Assembly: GCA_947504045.1 (NCBI GenBank) | Contig: CANNFY010000003.1 | Coordinates: 341,665 to 405,664 of the forward strand | Length of the DNA: 64,000 nt | Reading direction: 5' to 3' | Source of the DNA: an uncultured Maribacter sp. | GTDB lineage: Bacteria > Bacteroidota > Bacteroidia > Flavobacteriales > Flavobacteriaceae | Shown: piece by piece, positions 27,598-35,846 of the stretch | Layout of the letters: every line of letters starts with the position of its first letter | Position numbering within the stretch: the stretch's first letter is position 1 | Translations under genes and position numbers: made by a program | Notes under the pieces: model-generated | The model's database searches: none | What the model was told of the DNA's origin: nothing | Seen by the model: the letters and a program-made list of their open reading frames with translations, nothing else

Positions 27598-30500
27598 TTA
27601 TAAGGATATTTTTAGTCCAAGAGCCCATGTACGCATAAATGGATAGGTTGCATTATTTGAACCTGAACCAGATTCTGGGTCATAACCATCTTTTACTTTT
27701 GTAAACTCAAATAAATCATTTCCAGAAAAGTAAACACGAACCTTATCTATAGGAGTGTTTCCAATTTTTAAGTCATTAAAATTATATCCTAGAATTAATG
27801 ATTTTAACCTTATGTATCTGTTGTTTTGTAACATAAAATCTTTATTCGTATAGTTCCAAGTAGTTACATTTCTTTGTGTTGTAGATCTTGGAAATTCTGC
27901 ATCTGGGTTATCAGGTGTCCATGTAGTTCCTAACCAAGCGGTAGATTGGTTTTGCCATATTTGTTGAAAAGGAGATGCAAAATATCCTGTTCTAAGAATA
28001 TTTTGATTAATTACACCTTGAAAGAAACTACTAAAATCCCAATTTTTATATTTTAAATCTAAGTTAAAACCATACGTGTAGTGTGGAGAATTGTCTCCGT
28101 GGTATACTAAGTCATCTGTATCAATAATGCCATTTTCATCATAATCTACAATTCTTGTATCACCAGGAACTAAGCCAGCAGCGGTACCTTGATCAGGTAC
28201 AATACCACTTCCTCCATAGGTTGCATAATATGCATCTACCTCTGCCTGTGTTTGGAAAAAACCATCGGTTTTGTATAGGTAGAATGAGTTAATAGGTTTT
28301 CCTTCAATTACTTCTTCAGCGTTATTATCACTAGAGTCTACTAAGTTTAAACCAGCTTGTATAGCTTCAGCTCCGTCATAGGAAACAACTTTGTTTCTAG
28401 AATCACTCATATTAGCTCCTATACTTAGGTCTAATTCTCCAATTTGTGTGTTGTATCCTAATTGTATTTCCCAACCTTTGGTTTCTAAAGTACCAGAGTT
28501 AGTTGTTGGCGCGTTAGTTCCAAGTATATCTGGATAAACCAATTGAACTAGCATATCACTATTTTTTTGTTCAAAAAGATCTACAGAACCGTATATTTTA
28601 TTGTTAAAAAGTCTAAAATCTAGACCAACTTCTTTTGTTCCTACTCGTTCCCAAGTTGTTGTGTCACTAAATAAAGAACTTGCTCTAGTGGTTACTTGCT
28701 GTCCAGCGTTAGTTTGGCCAAAAACAGTTGTTCCAAAACCTACTGTAGACAAGTATCCAAAGTTACCAAACCCAGAAGTACTACCTAATTCTCCATAACC
28801 TCCACGTAGTTTTAAGAAAGATATAGTATTACTGTCTTTTAGAAAATCTTCTGCACTAATTACCCAACCACCAGAAGCACTAAAGTAATTAGACCATTTT
28901 TTTCCTTCTGCAAATCTTGAAGAACCATCTCTTCTACCTTGTAATTCTAAAAGATATTTTTCTTTAAAGTTATAGTTTAAACGTCCAATATAACCAAAAG
29001 CACCCCAAGTGTTACCACCACCTTCTGTTACAATAGCTTGGTCTGTAGCTCCTAAATCTAAATCATAGACACCATAGTCTACAAAACCATTTCTTCTGGC
29101 TCTAAGCCCATTGCTTATATTTTTTTCAGCTTCAATAGCTATTAACCCAGATACATTATGATTTCCAAAAGCATTATTATAATTTAAAGTAGTCTTATAG
29201 TTTTTATAAGTAACCGTTCCTGTTTCTTCTTCTATATATGTGTTACTTGCATCGTTAATTGTTGTTGCAAAGTTTCCATCCCAATCATATAATGGAACAG
29301 ATAGTTGATAAGCTTGATCTTCACTATTTTGTTTGCTTATCGCATATGAAGCAGTAATATTTAGTTTGTCAGTTAATTTATAGTCTAATAATGCAGCAAT
29401 TTTAAATTGTTCATCAATTTGATTATCTCTACCACCATCTATAACTTGTGCTACAGCATTTCTTCTACCTGCTATATTAACACCTCCAAAAACAGAATAG
29501 TATTGTCCTTGATCATTATAAGAAGGGAATAATGGTGCATCGTATGTTGCTGCATCTCTGGCTAAACCTCCAATAGGCCCAGAAATATTTCTATGAAAAT
29601 AAGTTACGTTTGTGTTTAGACTTAATCTATCAGAAACGTCAACATTGTAATTTAATGAGAAGTTATATCTTTCAGAAGAATCGTCAGCTATCTTTAATCC
29701 ACCCACGTTTTCATCGTAACCAGCAGAAATTCTAAAATTACTTTTTTCTGATCCACCAGATACACTAATGTTATGTTGACTAGAGTAAGAGTTGCCAAAC
29801 ATTTCATCAAATCTATTTCCTTCAGCTAACCAAACTCTTCCGTTAATAGGTAAATCATAATAACCTTCTTCTCCAGCTGCAATTCTTTCTAATGTTTCTC
29901 GATTATCCCAGAAGAAATATCTTGGACTCTTACCTGCTTCTATATCAGCGTCTACAGCTTCTAAATATAATTGACCGTATTGTTCCATTGTTGGAGATGG
30001 TGGACGTATACCAATTGTACCCATACGAGTAATAGTACTAATATCAACCTTAACATCACCTTTTCCTTTTTTTGTTGTAACTAATATTACACCACCAGCT
30101 GCACGCGAACCGTATACAGATGCGGATCCACCTTTTAATACACTAATGTTTTCAATGTCATTAGGGTTCATGTCTGTAAATGAAGCTGTATTTATTGCAG
30201 GAATACCGTCTATAACAATAAGTGGATCTATACCGTTTACAGAAGAAACACCTCTAATAGCAAAGTCTAATTCTTCATTTCCTGGTCTAGAAGATGTTCT
30301 AGTAATAACTAACCCAGGAGTTCTACCTTGTAAAGCTAAAGCAGGACTACCAACAGCAATATCTTCAAAAACTTCAGACTTTACTTGTTCTACAGATCCA
30401 GTTAAGGTTTCCTTTTTAGAAGTACCATAACCAACAACTACAACTTCATCAAGTGCAGTTAAATCGGATTCTAAGGTTACATTAATAGTACTTTGGTTTC

Positions 30501-30825
30501 CTACAGTAATTTCTTTAGTAACAAATCCTAAATAAGAAAAGACTAATACACCGTTAGTAGGAACCTTAATACTATAATTTCCATCAAAATCTGAAACAGT
30601 ACCAGTAGAAGTTCCTTTTACTACTATGTTAACACCAGGTATAGGCAAGTTATCATCTGCACCTACGATTGTTCCTGTTACAGTTTTGTTTTGCTCCACT
30701 TTAATAGAAGTATTTAAAGGAGCCGCATGTAATTGCGATAAAGAGCCACAAATTAGAAAACCCACTATCCAAAATAGGCTTCCAAAGATTTTCAGATTAA
30801 TCTGAATGTGTCTTAGTTTAGTCAT
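27598..30825 (-). CDS. SusC-family TonB-dependent outer-membrane glycan transporter
   Basis: This protein has 1,075 residues. An N-terminal signal (about residues 1-35) is followed by a carboxypeptidase-regulatory-like domain (VTGTIVGADDNLPIPGVNIVVKG, about 48-125). Then come the VVVGYGTSKKETLTGSV segment and plug (about 130-250, with GSASVYGSRAAGGVILVTTKKG), and a long beta-barrel ending in LGLKISL. SusC proteins import oligosaccharides with their SusD partner, powered by TonB. There is no N-terminal FecR-interacting signalling domain, so regulation is probably not by an ECF sigma/anti-sigma pair. It is the first gene of the minus-strand operon and is preceded by a 717-base gene-free region. 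Confidence 0.97.
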   Translation of the reverse strand: MTKLRHIQINLKIFGSLFWIVGFLICGSLSQLHAAPLNTSIKVEQNKTVTGTIVGADDNLPIPGVNIVVKGTSTGTVSDFDGNYSIKVPTNGVLVFSYLGFVTKEITVGNQSTINVTLESDLTALDEVVVVGYGTSKKETLTGSVEQVKSEVFEDIAVGSPALALQGRTPGLVITRTSSRPGNEELDFAIRGVSSVNGIDPLIVIDGIPAINTASFTDMNPNDIENISVLKGGSASVYGSRAAGGVILVTTKKGKGDVKVDISTITRMGTIGIRPPSPTMEQYGQLYLEAVDADIEAGKSPRYFFWDNRETLERIAAGEEGYYDLPINGRVWLAEGNRFDEMFGNSYSSQHNISVSGGSEKSNFRISAGYDENVGGLKIADDSSERYNFSLNYNVDVSDRLSLNTNVTYFHRNISGPIGGLARDAATYDAPLFPSYNDQGQYYSVFGGVNIAGRRNAVAQVIDGGRDNQIDEQFKIAALLDYKLTDKLNITASYAISKQNSEDQAYQLSVPLYDWDGNFATTINDASNTYIEEETGTVTYKNYKTTLNYNNAFGNHNVSGLIAIEAEKNISNGLRARRNGFVDYGVYDLDLGATDQAIVTEGGGNTWGAFGYIGRLNYNFKEKYLLELQGRRDGSSRFAEGKKWSNYFSASGGWVISAEDFLKDSNTISFLKLRGGYGELGSTSGFGNFGYLSTVGFGTTVFGQTNAGQQVTTRASSLFSDTTTWERVGTKEVGLDFRLFNNKIYGSVDLFEQKNSDMLVQLVYPDILGTNAPTTNSGTLETKGWEIQLGYNTQIGELDLSIGANMSDSRNKVVSYDGAEAIQAGLNLVDSSDNNAEEVIEGKPINSFYLYKTDGFFQTQAEVDAYYATYGGSGIVPDQGTAAGLVPGDTRIVDYDENGIIDTDDLVYHGDNSPHYTYGFNLDLKYKNWDFSSFFQGVINQNILRTGYFASPFQQIWQNQSTAWLGTTWTPDNPDAEFPRSTTQRNVTTWNYTNKDFMLQNNRYIRLKSLILGYNFNDLKIGNTPIDKVRVYFSGNDLFEFTKVKDGYDPESGSGSNNATYPFMRTWALGLKISL

Positions 30826-31542
30826 AAAAATGTTGTTTTAAGTTAGTAATCATTAAATAGATTTCAATCACCCCGAAATCGTTAAAGCAATGTTAAAAAC
30901 TATTAAGAGAAGGTATTGTAAATTATTATTCAAAGTGTATAAAATATAGTTCATATTAATAATTTATGCCTTAATTAATCATTAAATTCATTTTTATAGG
31001 GGTTTATAATTATTAAAAACATAAAATTGACTTAGTTGTAAATTAGTTAAAATCTATTAAAAAAACACTTATATATGGTTATATAATTAGGTGTAAATTG
31101 TACATGTATTTAGTAGCCTTTTTATAAAGTATAGTTTGTATTATTTTCTATTAAATGCTCTTAAGTACTATTTTAATTGACCTTATGGGTGTTTGGTAAT
31201 AAATATTTTCGATTTTTTAATCTATTTTTTAGGTATAATTAATAGGTATAAATCTTATGCTTTTATATGATACTGCTTTTTATTTTGGTTAATTTTTTAG
31301 AGACTAAAATTCTTTATCTACTATAAATACCATGTTAAACCATAATATCTCTTATTTGACCATTATTAGGCTTTAAAACCTATAAAAAAAAGCATAAAAG
31401 GATTATGTTTTATAGTCTTTGAATGATAAGTTATTATTACTATTTGCCTTTCTCATTATAATTGTAATAGAAATGTCTTGGACTCTTTAACCAAGATTTA
31501 TTGACTTAATAAATAACATAACTTTTACTTAAAATAAATTAA
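30826..31542. other. 717-bp gene-free divergent regulatory region
   Basis: This very A+T-rich stretch lies between divergently transcribed susC (minus) and the GH88 gene (plus), and I see no credible open frame. A short direct repeat TAGGTATAA occurs at 31230-31238 and 31243-31251. On the plus strand a TTG at 31501-31503 and TAACTTTT at 31519-31526 loosely resemble a -33/-7 pair for the GH88 gene, with a short 15-base spacer. No perfect TAnnTTTG was found upstream of susC. The length is large for this genome, so the region probably holds the operators of both units. Confidence 0.6.
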
Positions 31543-32766
31543 ATGAGTATAGCAAAACCATTCTTGTTGTTAGTAATAGTATTACTAGTTTCATGTAATT
31601 CTAATAAAAAACAGGTTCCTGTAAGTGAAACCCAAAAATTTGATGTAAAAACTGTTTTAGATTTAAACGCCTTAAAAGTAAAAGAGGTTGCTACCAGTAT
31701 TTCTACTAAAGATAGTTTTCCTAGAAATGTAAAAAAAGGAGCTAAAGATTGGGATTTTGTAGATGTAAAAGATTGGTGTAGTGGTTTTTGGCCTGGTGTG
31801 TTGTGGTATTCTTATGAGCATTCTGGTGATAAAATTTTAAAAGATGAAGCTGAAAAATTTACATTACCTATTAAAAGTATAGCATATACAAAAGCAGATA
31901 ACCATGATATTGGTTTTATGGTATACTGTAGTTATGGTAATGGATATAGAATTACTGGAAATGAAGAATATAAAAAAATATTGTTAGCTGCAGCAGATAC
32001 TTTAGCTACCTTATATAATCCTAAAGTAGGTTCTATATTATCATGGCCAAGCCAAATGCATAAGTTTAAGCATAATACAATTATAGATAATATGATGAAT
32101 TTAGAATTGTTGTTTTGGGCGGCTAAGAATGGAGGTGATAAAGAACTATATACTATAGCAAAAAGCCATGCAGAAGTAACCATGAAAAATATTGTGCGTA
32201 AAGATAGTGCGGTTTACCATGTTGGTTCTTTTGATGAAGTTACTGGAGATTTTTTAGCGGGTTATACACATCAAGGTTACGCAAAAGAATCTATGTGGGC
32301 AAGAGGACAAACTTGGGGTATTTATGGTTTTTCTATTGCATATAGAGAAACAGGAGAAAAAGCTTTTTTAGATACCGCTATAAAATTATCGGATCATTAT
32401 ATTAACCGTTTGCCGGAGGATAAAATTCCGTATTGGGATTTTGATGATCCTAAGATACCAAACGCTCCAAAAGATGCATCTGCAGCAGCAGTAGCAGCTT
32501 GCGGTATGTTAGAATTGTCTAAACTTGTTAAAGATGAAAAATTAAAAGAAAAATATACTAATGCAGCTTATAGTTATATTGAAGAATTATCTACAGAAAC
32601 CTATTTAAGCGGAAATACAAACCAGGCATTAGTTTTACATTCAACAGGGCATTTTCCTAAAAATTCAGAAATTGACGTACCAATAATATATGCAGATTAT
32701 TATTATATGGAGGCTTTAATGCGAATTAAAAAAGAAGAAGAGTTATTAAGTTTAAGTAAAAAATAA
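31543..32766 (+). CDS. GH88-family unsaturated glucuronyl hydrolase, lipoprotein
   Basis: This 407-residue lipoprotein (LVSC, Cys18) has the GH88 (alpha/alpha)6 pattern: DWCSGFWPGVLWYSYE, then NHDIGFM with D122, then IIDNMMNLELLFWAA with D182. The two Asp residues match those that hydrate the unsaturated uronyl ring in known GH88 enzymes. GYAKESMWARGQTWGIYGF and DASAAAVAACGMLEL complete the signature. The enzyme removes the 4,5-unsaturated uronic acid left by a polysaccharide lyase, so its presence implies that the substrate contains uronic acid and that a lyase exists somewhere. It is on the plus strand beyond the SusCD operon and has its own terminator, so it is a separate transcription unit. 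Confidence 0.95.
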   Translation: MSIAKPFLLLVIVLLVSCNSNKKQVPVSETQKFDVKTVLDLNALKVKEVATSISTKDSFPRNVKKGAKDWDFVDVKDWCSGFWPGVLWYSYEHSGDKILKDEAEKFTLPIKSIAYTKADNHDIGFMVYCSYGNGYRITGNEEYKKILLAAADTLATLYNPKVGSILSWPSQMHKFKHNTIIDNMMNLELLFWAAKNGGDKELYTIAKSHAEVTMKNIVRKDSAVYHVGSFDEVTGDFLAGYTHQGYAKESMWARGQTWGIYGFSIAYRETGEKAFLDTAIKLSDHYINRLPEDKIPYWDFDDPKIPNAPKDASAAAVAACGMLELSKLVKDEKLKEKYTNAAYSYIEELSTETYLSGNTNQALVLHSTGHFPKNSEIDVPIIYADYYYMEALMRIKKEEELLSLSKK

Positions 32767-32786
32767 AGTTGAGTTTTTTTTGTGGT

Positions 32787-32822
32787 AAAAATCCTGTTTT
32801 TTAATAAAATAGGATTTTTTTT
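32787..32822 (+). terminator. terminator after the GH88 gene
   Basis: AAAATCCT and AGGATTTT arms enclose a partly paired T/A-rich loop. A run of T follows to 32822. It lies about 20 bases after the stop codon. Confidence 0.85.
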
Positions 32823-32914
32823 ATGCAATAAAGTTTTAAGCTGTAGAACTTATGCGAACTACGGTAAGTTTATTTGATACTAAATTATAAGTAGAAAAAA
32901 GGGAAAAGTAAAAG

Positions 32915-32987
32915 TGACCTGGCTGGGGCTCGAACCCAGGACCCTCTCCTTAAAAGGGAGATGCTCTACCAACTGAGCTACCAGGTC
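32915..32987 (-). tRNA. tRNA-Lys (anticodon TTT), downstream copy
   Basis: A 73-base cloverleaf lies on the minus strand: acceptor stem GACCTGG/CCAGGTC, D arm GCTC/GAGC, anticodon stem TCTCC/GGAGA with loop CTTTTAA (anticodon TTT), and T arm CTGGG-TTCGAGC-CCCAG. The discriminator is A. The 3' CCA is not encoded. It is identical to the copy at 33083-33155. Confidence 0.97.
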
Positions 32988-33045
32988 AAAATTTAATTAA
33001 CTTATATAGAGTGTTTTAATTAAAAAAACACTTCAAAAAATAAAA

Positions 33046-33073
33046 AAAAGCCTCTTTAATTAAAGAGGCTTTT
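33046..33073 (-). terminator. terminator between the two tRNA-Lys genes
   Basis: A perfect 28-base palindrome built on GCCTCTTTAA/TTAAAGAGGC is followed on the minus strand by a T-run (the A-run at 33042-33049). It sits 9 bases downstream of the upstream tRNA copy, so that copy may be terminated on its own. Confidence 0.85.
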
Positions 33074-33082
33074 AAGTATCTG

Positions 33083-33155
33083 TGACCTGGCTGGGGCTCG
33101 AACCCAGGACCCTCTCCTTAAAAGGGAGATGCTCTACCAACTGAGCTACCAGGTC
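33083..33155 (-). tRNA. tRNA-Lys (anticodon TTT), upstream copy
   Basis: This 73-base cloverleaf is identical to the copy at 32915-32987, with anticodon TTT in loop CTTTTAA and no encoded CCA. It is the promoter-proximal copy: a textbook Bacteroidota promoter lies about 35 bases upstream at 33190-33219. Confidence 0.97.
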
Positions 33156-33189
33156 AAAATATAAAGAACTAAAATCCTTAATGCGGGTG

Positions 33190-33219
33190 CAAATATAATA
33201 CGTTTAATTAATTTAACAA
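33190..33219 (-). promoter_or_regulatory. Bacteroidota housekeeping promoter of the tRNA-Lys genes
   Basis: On the minus strand, TTG (33217-33219) and TATATTTG (33190-33197) are separated by exactly 19 bases, matching the Bacteroidota -33/-7 consensus TTG-N19-TAnnTTTG. Transcription would start roughly 30 bases before the tRNA. Confidence 0.85.
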
Positions 33220-33293
33220 GGGTATTTTAAAGAAATTTTAAATTTCTTTGATTTGGTAATTAATTAGCTGAATTTTACAAAAAAATATACTGC

Positions 33294-33809
33294 ATGAAAA
33301 TTGTTTTAGTAGGCTATATGGGGAGTGGTAAAACTACTGTTGGTAAGTTACTTGCAAAAAAAAATAGCCTTACTTTTTTAGATTTAGATGATTATATAGA
33401 AGAAGCTGAAAAAAAAAGTATAGCTCAAATATTTAAAGAAAAAGGAGAAATTTATTTTAGAAAAAAAGAGTTGCACTATCTAGAAGAGATTCTTACAACT
33501 AAAAAAAATATAGTACTCTCAACAGGAGGCGGTACACCGTGTTATGGCGTAAATATGAACACAATACTAACTGCTACTAAAAATGTTTTTTATTTAAAGG
33601 TTGGTATTAATGAACTTGTAAACCGTCTTTCTAAAGAAAAAGAGCATAGACCATTAATTAAAAATATTAGCGATGAAGAAATGTTAGAATTTATAGGAAA
33701 GCATATGTTTGAAAGAAGCTATTATTATACAAAAGCACACCATACTTTAAATACAGATACTAACACAGCCCAAGAAACGATAACTCAGATTAATAATTTA
33801 TTAGTTTAA
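33294..33809 (+). CDS. aroK: shikimate kinase
   Basis: This 171-residue cytoplasmic kinase has the P-loop GYMGSGKTT (residues 7-15). It also has the LDLDDYIE shikimate/Mg2+ segment, the FRKKE motif with its substrate-binding Arg, STGGGTPC, and the LID region RPLI. It phosphorylates shikimate at the 3-hydroxyl in aromatic amino acid synthesis. Length is normal for AroK. Its last nine bases overlap the end of the convergent phosphoribosyltransferase gene. It starts after a gap that also holds the oppositely oriented tRNA promoter. Confidence 0.96.
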   Translation: MKIVLVGYMGSGKTTVGKLLAKKNSLTFLDLDDYIEEAEKKSIAQIFKEKGEIYFRKKELHYLEEILTTKKNIVLSTGGGTPCYGVNMNTILTATKNVFYLKVGINELVNRLSKEKEHRPLIKNISDEEMLEFIGKHMFERSYYYTKAHHTLNTDTNTAQETITQINNLLV

Positions 33810-34298
33810 AAAAACACAATCGTTATTTGCTTGTAAAGTAACATGTACATGTTCTTGTAAAGAGGTAGATAAAGAAATGCCTTTGTAATCTGCTTTTACA
33901 GGGTATTTTTTATGATTTCTATTTACTAAAACAGCTGTTTTTAGTTGTTTTAATGGTGTTTTTAAAAAATGATGAACCCCATAAATTAATGTAGTTCCAG
34001 AATTTAAAACATCATCTACTAATACAACAGATTTGTTTTTGTATTTATCTTCAGTTATAGAGGTAGTAACACCACTTTTTAAAGGGTCCGTTTTATCCAT
34101 CATAACTTTACAAAGCACAATATCTGCATCGGTTATTTTACGTAATACGGTCTGAATTTTTTTAGCAAACTTTAAACCAACACCATCAATACCCGCAATT
34201 ATTATTTCTTTTTCTTCAACATTAGCTTCATATATCTGGTAAGAAATACGTTTTACCTTATGTTGTATTTGTTTATGAGAAAGTATAGTGTTTTGCAT
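33801..34298 (-). CDS. PyrR-like phosphoribosyltransferase family protein
   Basis: This 165-residue protein has the PRPP-binding motif SVVLVDDVLNSGTTL (about residues 90-104) and an N-terminal strand-loop IIIAGIDGVGLKFA, as in type I phosphoribosyltransferases of the PyrR/Hpt size class. The flexible-loop region KSGVTTSITEDKY also fits. PyrR proteins regulate pyrimidine genes by RNA binding and have uracil phosphoribosyltransferase activity, but whether this protein keeps either role cannot be read here. Upstream on the minus strand, TATCTTTG (34321-34328) is a perfect -7 element. It converges on aroK with a nine-base overlap. Confidence 0.85.
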   Translation of the reverse strand: MQNTILSHKQIQHKVKRISYQIYEANVEEKEIIIAGIDGVGLKFAKKIQTVLRKITDADIVLCKVMMDKTDPLKSGVTTSITEDKYKNKSVVLVDDVLNSGTTLIYGVHHFLKTPLKQLKTAVLVNRNHKKYPVKADYKGISLSTSLQEHVHVTLQANNDCVFLN

Positions 34299-34320
34299 AA
34301 TAGTTATAAAGTTATAGTAT

Positions 34321-34328
34321 CAAAGATA
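34321..34328 (-). promoter_or_regulatory. -7 element of the PyrR-like gene
   Basis: TATCTTTG on the minus strand matches TAnnTTTG and lies 23 bases before the start codon. No clear TTG sits at the expected -33 distance. Confidence 0.6.
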
Positions 34329-34379
34329 AAAAAGAGTTAGTTATTTCTAGTATTTCTAAATGTAGGATATAATTAAAAA

Positions 34380-34751
34380 TTATTCAGATTCATCTAAATA
34401 GTCGTCAATTTCTCTTCTATCTTTTTTTGTTGGTCTTCCAGTACCTTTTTTTCTGTAATGATCTTTAGCGTGTTGTAAAAGCTCGTTATGTACAAAGGCT
34501 TCTTTAGGAGTAGTGTCTTTTCTGTATATGTCTACCAATTTTGCGCCAACTCTACTTTTTGGGGTATCTAAAACAATTAGTTCATAATTTATTTGATTTT
34601 TACGTACTATTAATTTGTCCATCGGATAAACCTCTCTAGATGGTTTTACTACTTGGTTGTTTACTCTAATGTGCCCTTTTTTACATGCTGTTGTAGCAAT
34701 GTTTCTGGTTTTAAAGTATCGTATACTCCATAAGTATTTATCTATGCGCAT
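34380..34751 (-). CDS. S4-domain RNA-binding protein, Hsp15-like
   Basis: This 123-residue protein begins MRIDKYLWSIRYFKTRNIA and continues ACKKGHIRVNNQVVKPSREVYPMD, a typical S4 domain (residues 1-60). A basic C-terminus (YRKKGTGRPTKKDRREID) follows. It matches the Hsp15/HslR family, which binds free 50S subunits carrying stalled nascent chains. Length is normal. A TATTTTTG element on the minus strand (34785-34792) is a candidate -7 box. It is divergent from the FKBP-like lipoprotein gene. Confidence 0.9.
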   Translation of the reverse strand: MRIDKYLWSIRYFKTRNIATTACKKGHIRVNNQVVKPSREVYPMDKLIVRKNQINYELIVLDTPKSRVGAKLVDIYRKDTTPKEAFVHNELLQHAKDHYRKKGTGRPTKKDRREIDDYLDESE

Positions 34752-34784
34752 TTTTTAATAAAAATTCTTTAGTAACGGGTTCCA

Positions 34785-34811
34785 CAAAAATAAGGGAAAA
34801 TTGTATCTTCG
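34785..34811. promoter_or_regulatory. divergent -7 elements between hsp15-like and FKBP-like genes
   Basis: TATTTTTG on the minus strand (34785-34792) matches TAnnTTTG and faces the Hsp15-like gene. TATCTTCG on the plus strand (34804-34811), one mismatch from consensus, faces the FKBP-like gene. The plus-strand element overlaps the TTG at 34801, which argues that translation starts at the ATG at 34831. Confidence 0.55.
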
Positions 34812-34830
34812 TTGTTTAAATTATTTTTTA

Positions 34831-35766
34831 ATGAAATTAAACAAAATTTTATCACTAGTAGTATTTACTTTTCTATTAATATCTTGTAATAATGATGACG
34901 ATGGTACGGACATTGAATTTAGATTATTAAGTGAAGTAGCAGTTGAGGACGATGCCGAGATTCAAGAATTTTTAGCTACTCACTTTTATAATTATGAGGA
35001 TTTTGATAACCCTTCTGCCGATTTTGATTATAAAATAGTAATAGATACTATTGAAGGGGATAATGCAGATAAAACACCTTTACTACAATCGCCTAATCTA
35101 TTTAGTGAGGTTATAGAAGTAGATTCTGATGATTTTGGTCTAGATGACGAAGAAATTGCAGTAGAACACACCCTATATTATATAATAGCAAATAAAGGTG
35201 ATAATGATATGGGGTTACAACCTACACCATTAGATTCTACGTACTTAATTTATGAAGGTACACTTTTAGATAACACAGTTTTTGATAGAGCAGATATTCC
35301 TGTATGGTTTGATATGCTTTCTACAGTAAGAGGTTTTGGAACTGGTATGTCTAAGTTTAAAACAGGAGGTGAAGTAGACGAAAGTGCAGGCGATGGTACT
35401 TTTACAGTTTTAGATCCAGGCGCAGGTATTATAATAATGCCATCTGGGTTAGGTTATTTTGCAGGAACAGCACCAGGAGAAGCTTATGCTCCAATAATTT
35501 TTAATGTTAATTTATATAGAATGGAAGAGTCTGATCATGATAGAGATGGTGTTCCTACTTGGATTGAGGATATTAATAAGGACTTTAGACCATTAAATGA
35601 TGATACAGATGGAGATGGTATACCAGACTATTTAGATACAGATGATGATGGCGATAATATATTAACAAATGACGAAATAAGAGATGAAGATGGTGAAATT
35701 GCAATAGATTACCCAGATGCAGATAACGATGATACTCCAGATTATTTAGACCCAGATACAAATTAA
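34831..35766 (+). CDS. FKBP-like lipoprotein with Asp-rich C-terminal repeats
   Basis: From the ATG at 34831 the product has 311 residues and a lipoprotein signal MKLNKILSLVVFTFLLISC (Cys19). An in-frame TTG at 34801 is rejected because it precedes the signal and sits in the promoter. The middle (about residues 110-235: TYLIYEGTLLDNTVFDRAD, then GAGIIIMPSGLGYF) reads as an FKBP-type peptidyl-prolyl isomerase domain. Roughly 60 C-terminal residues hold thrombospondin-3-like acidic repeats (DRDGVPTWIEDINKD, DTDGDGIPDYLD, DADNDDTPDYLD) that probably bind Ca2+. A role in folding or surface attachment is inferred. The family is common in flavobacteria. Confidence 0.8.
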   Translation: MKLNKILSLVVFTFLLISCNNDDDGTDIEFRLLSEVAVEDDAEIQEFLATHFYNYEDFDNPSADFDYKIVIDTIEGDNADKTPLLQSPNLFSEVIEVDSDDFGLDDEEIAVEHTLYYIIANKGDNDMGLQPTPLDSTYLIYEGTLLDNTVFDRADIPVWFDMLSTVRGFGTGMSKFKTGGEVDESAGDGTFTVLDPGAGIIIMPSGLGYFAGTAPGEAYAPIIFNVNLYRMEESDHDRDGVPTWIEDINKDFRPLNDDTDGDGIPDYLDTDDDGDNILTNDEIRDEDGEIAIDYPDADNDDTPDYLDPDTN

Positions 35767-35782
35767 AATAAGTGTCTATAAG

Positions 35783-35836
35783 CTATAAAAAACAAAAGCC
35801 AGAAAGTATATACTTTCTGGCTTTTGTTTTTTATAG
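35783..35836. terminator. bidirectional terminator, 54-bp perfect palindrome
   Basis: Two 27-base arms (35783-35809 and 35810-35836) are perfectly complementary with no loop bases left over. The G+C core is GCCAGAAAGT and there are A/T runs on both sides. It lies between convergent genes, 16 bases after one stop and 10 bases from the other, so it can terminate both. Confidence 0.92.
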
Positions 35837-35846
35837 TACGTTCTGT

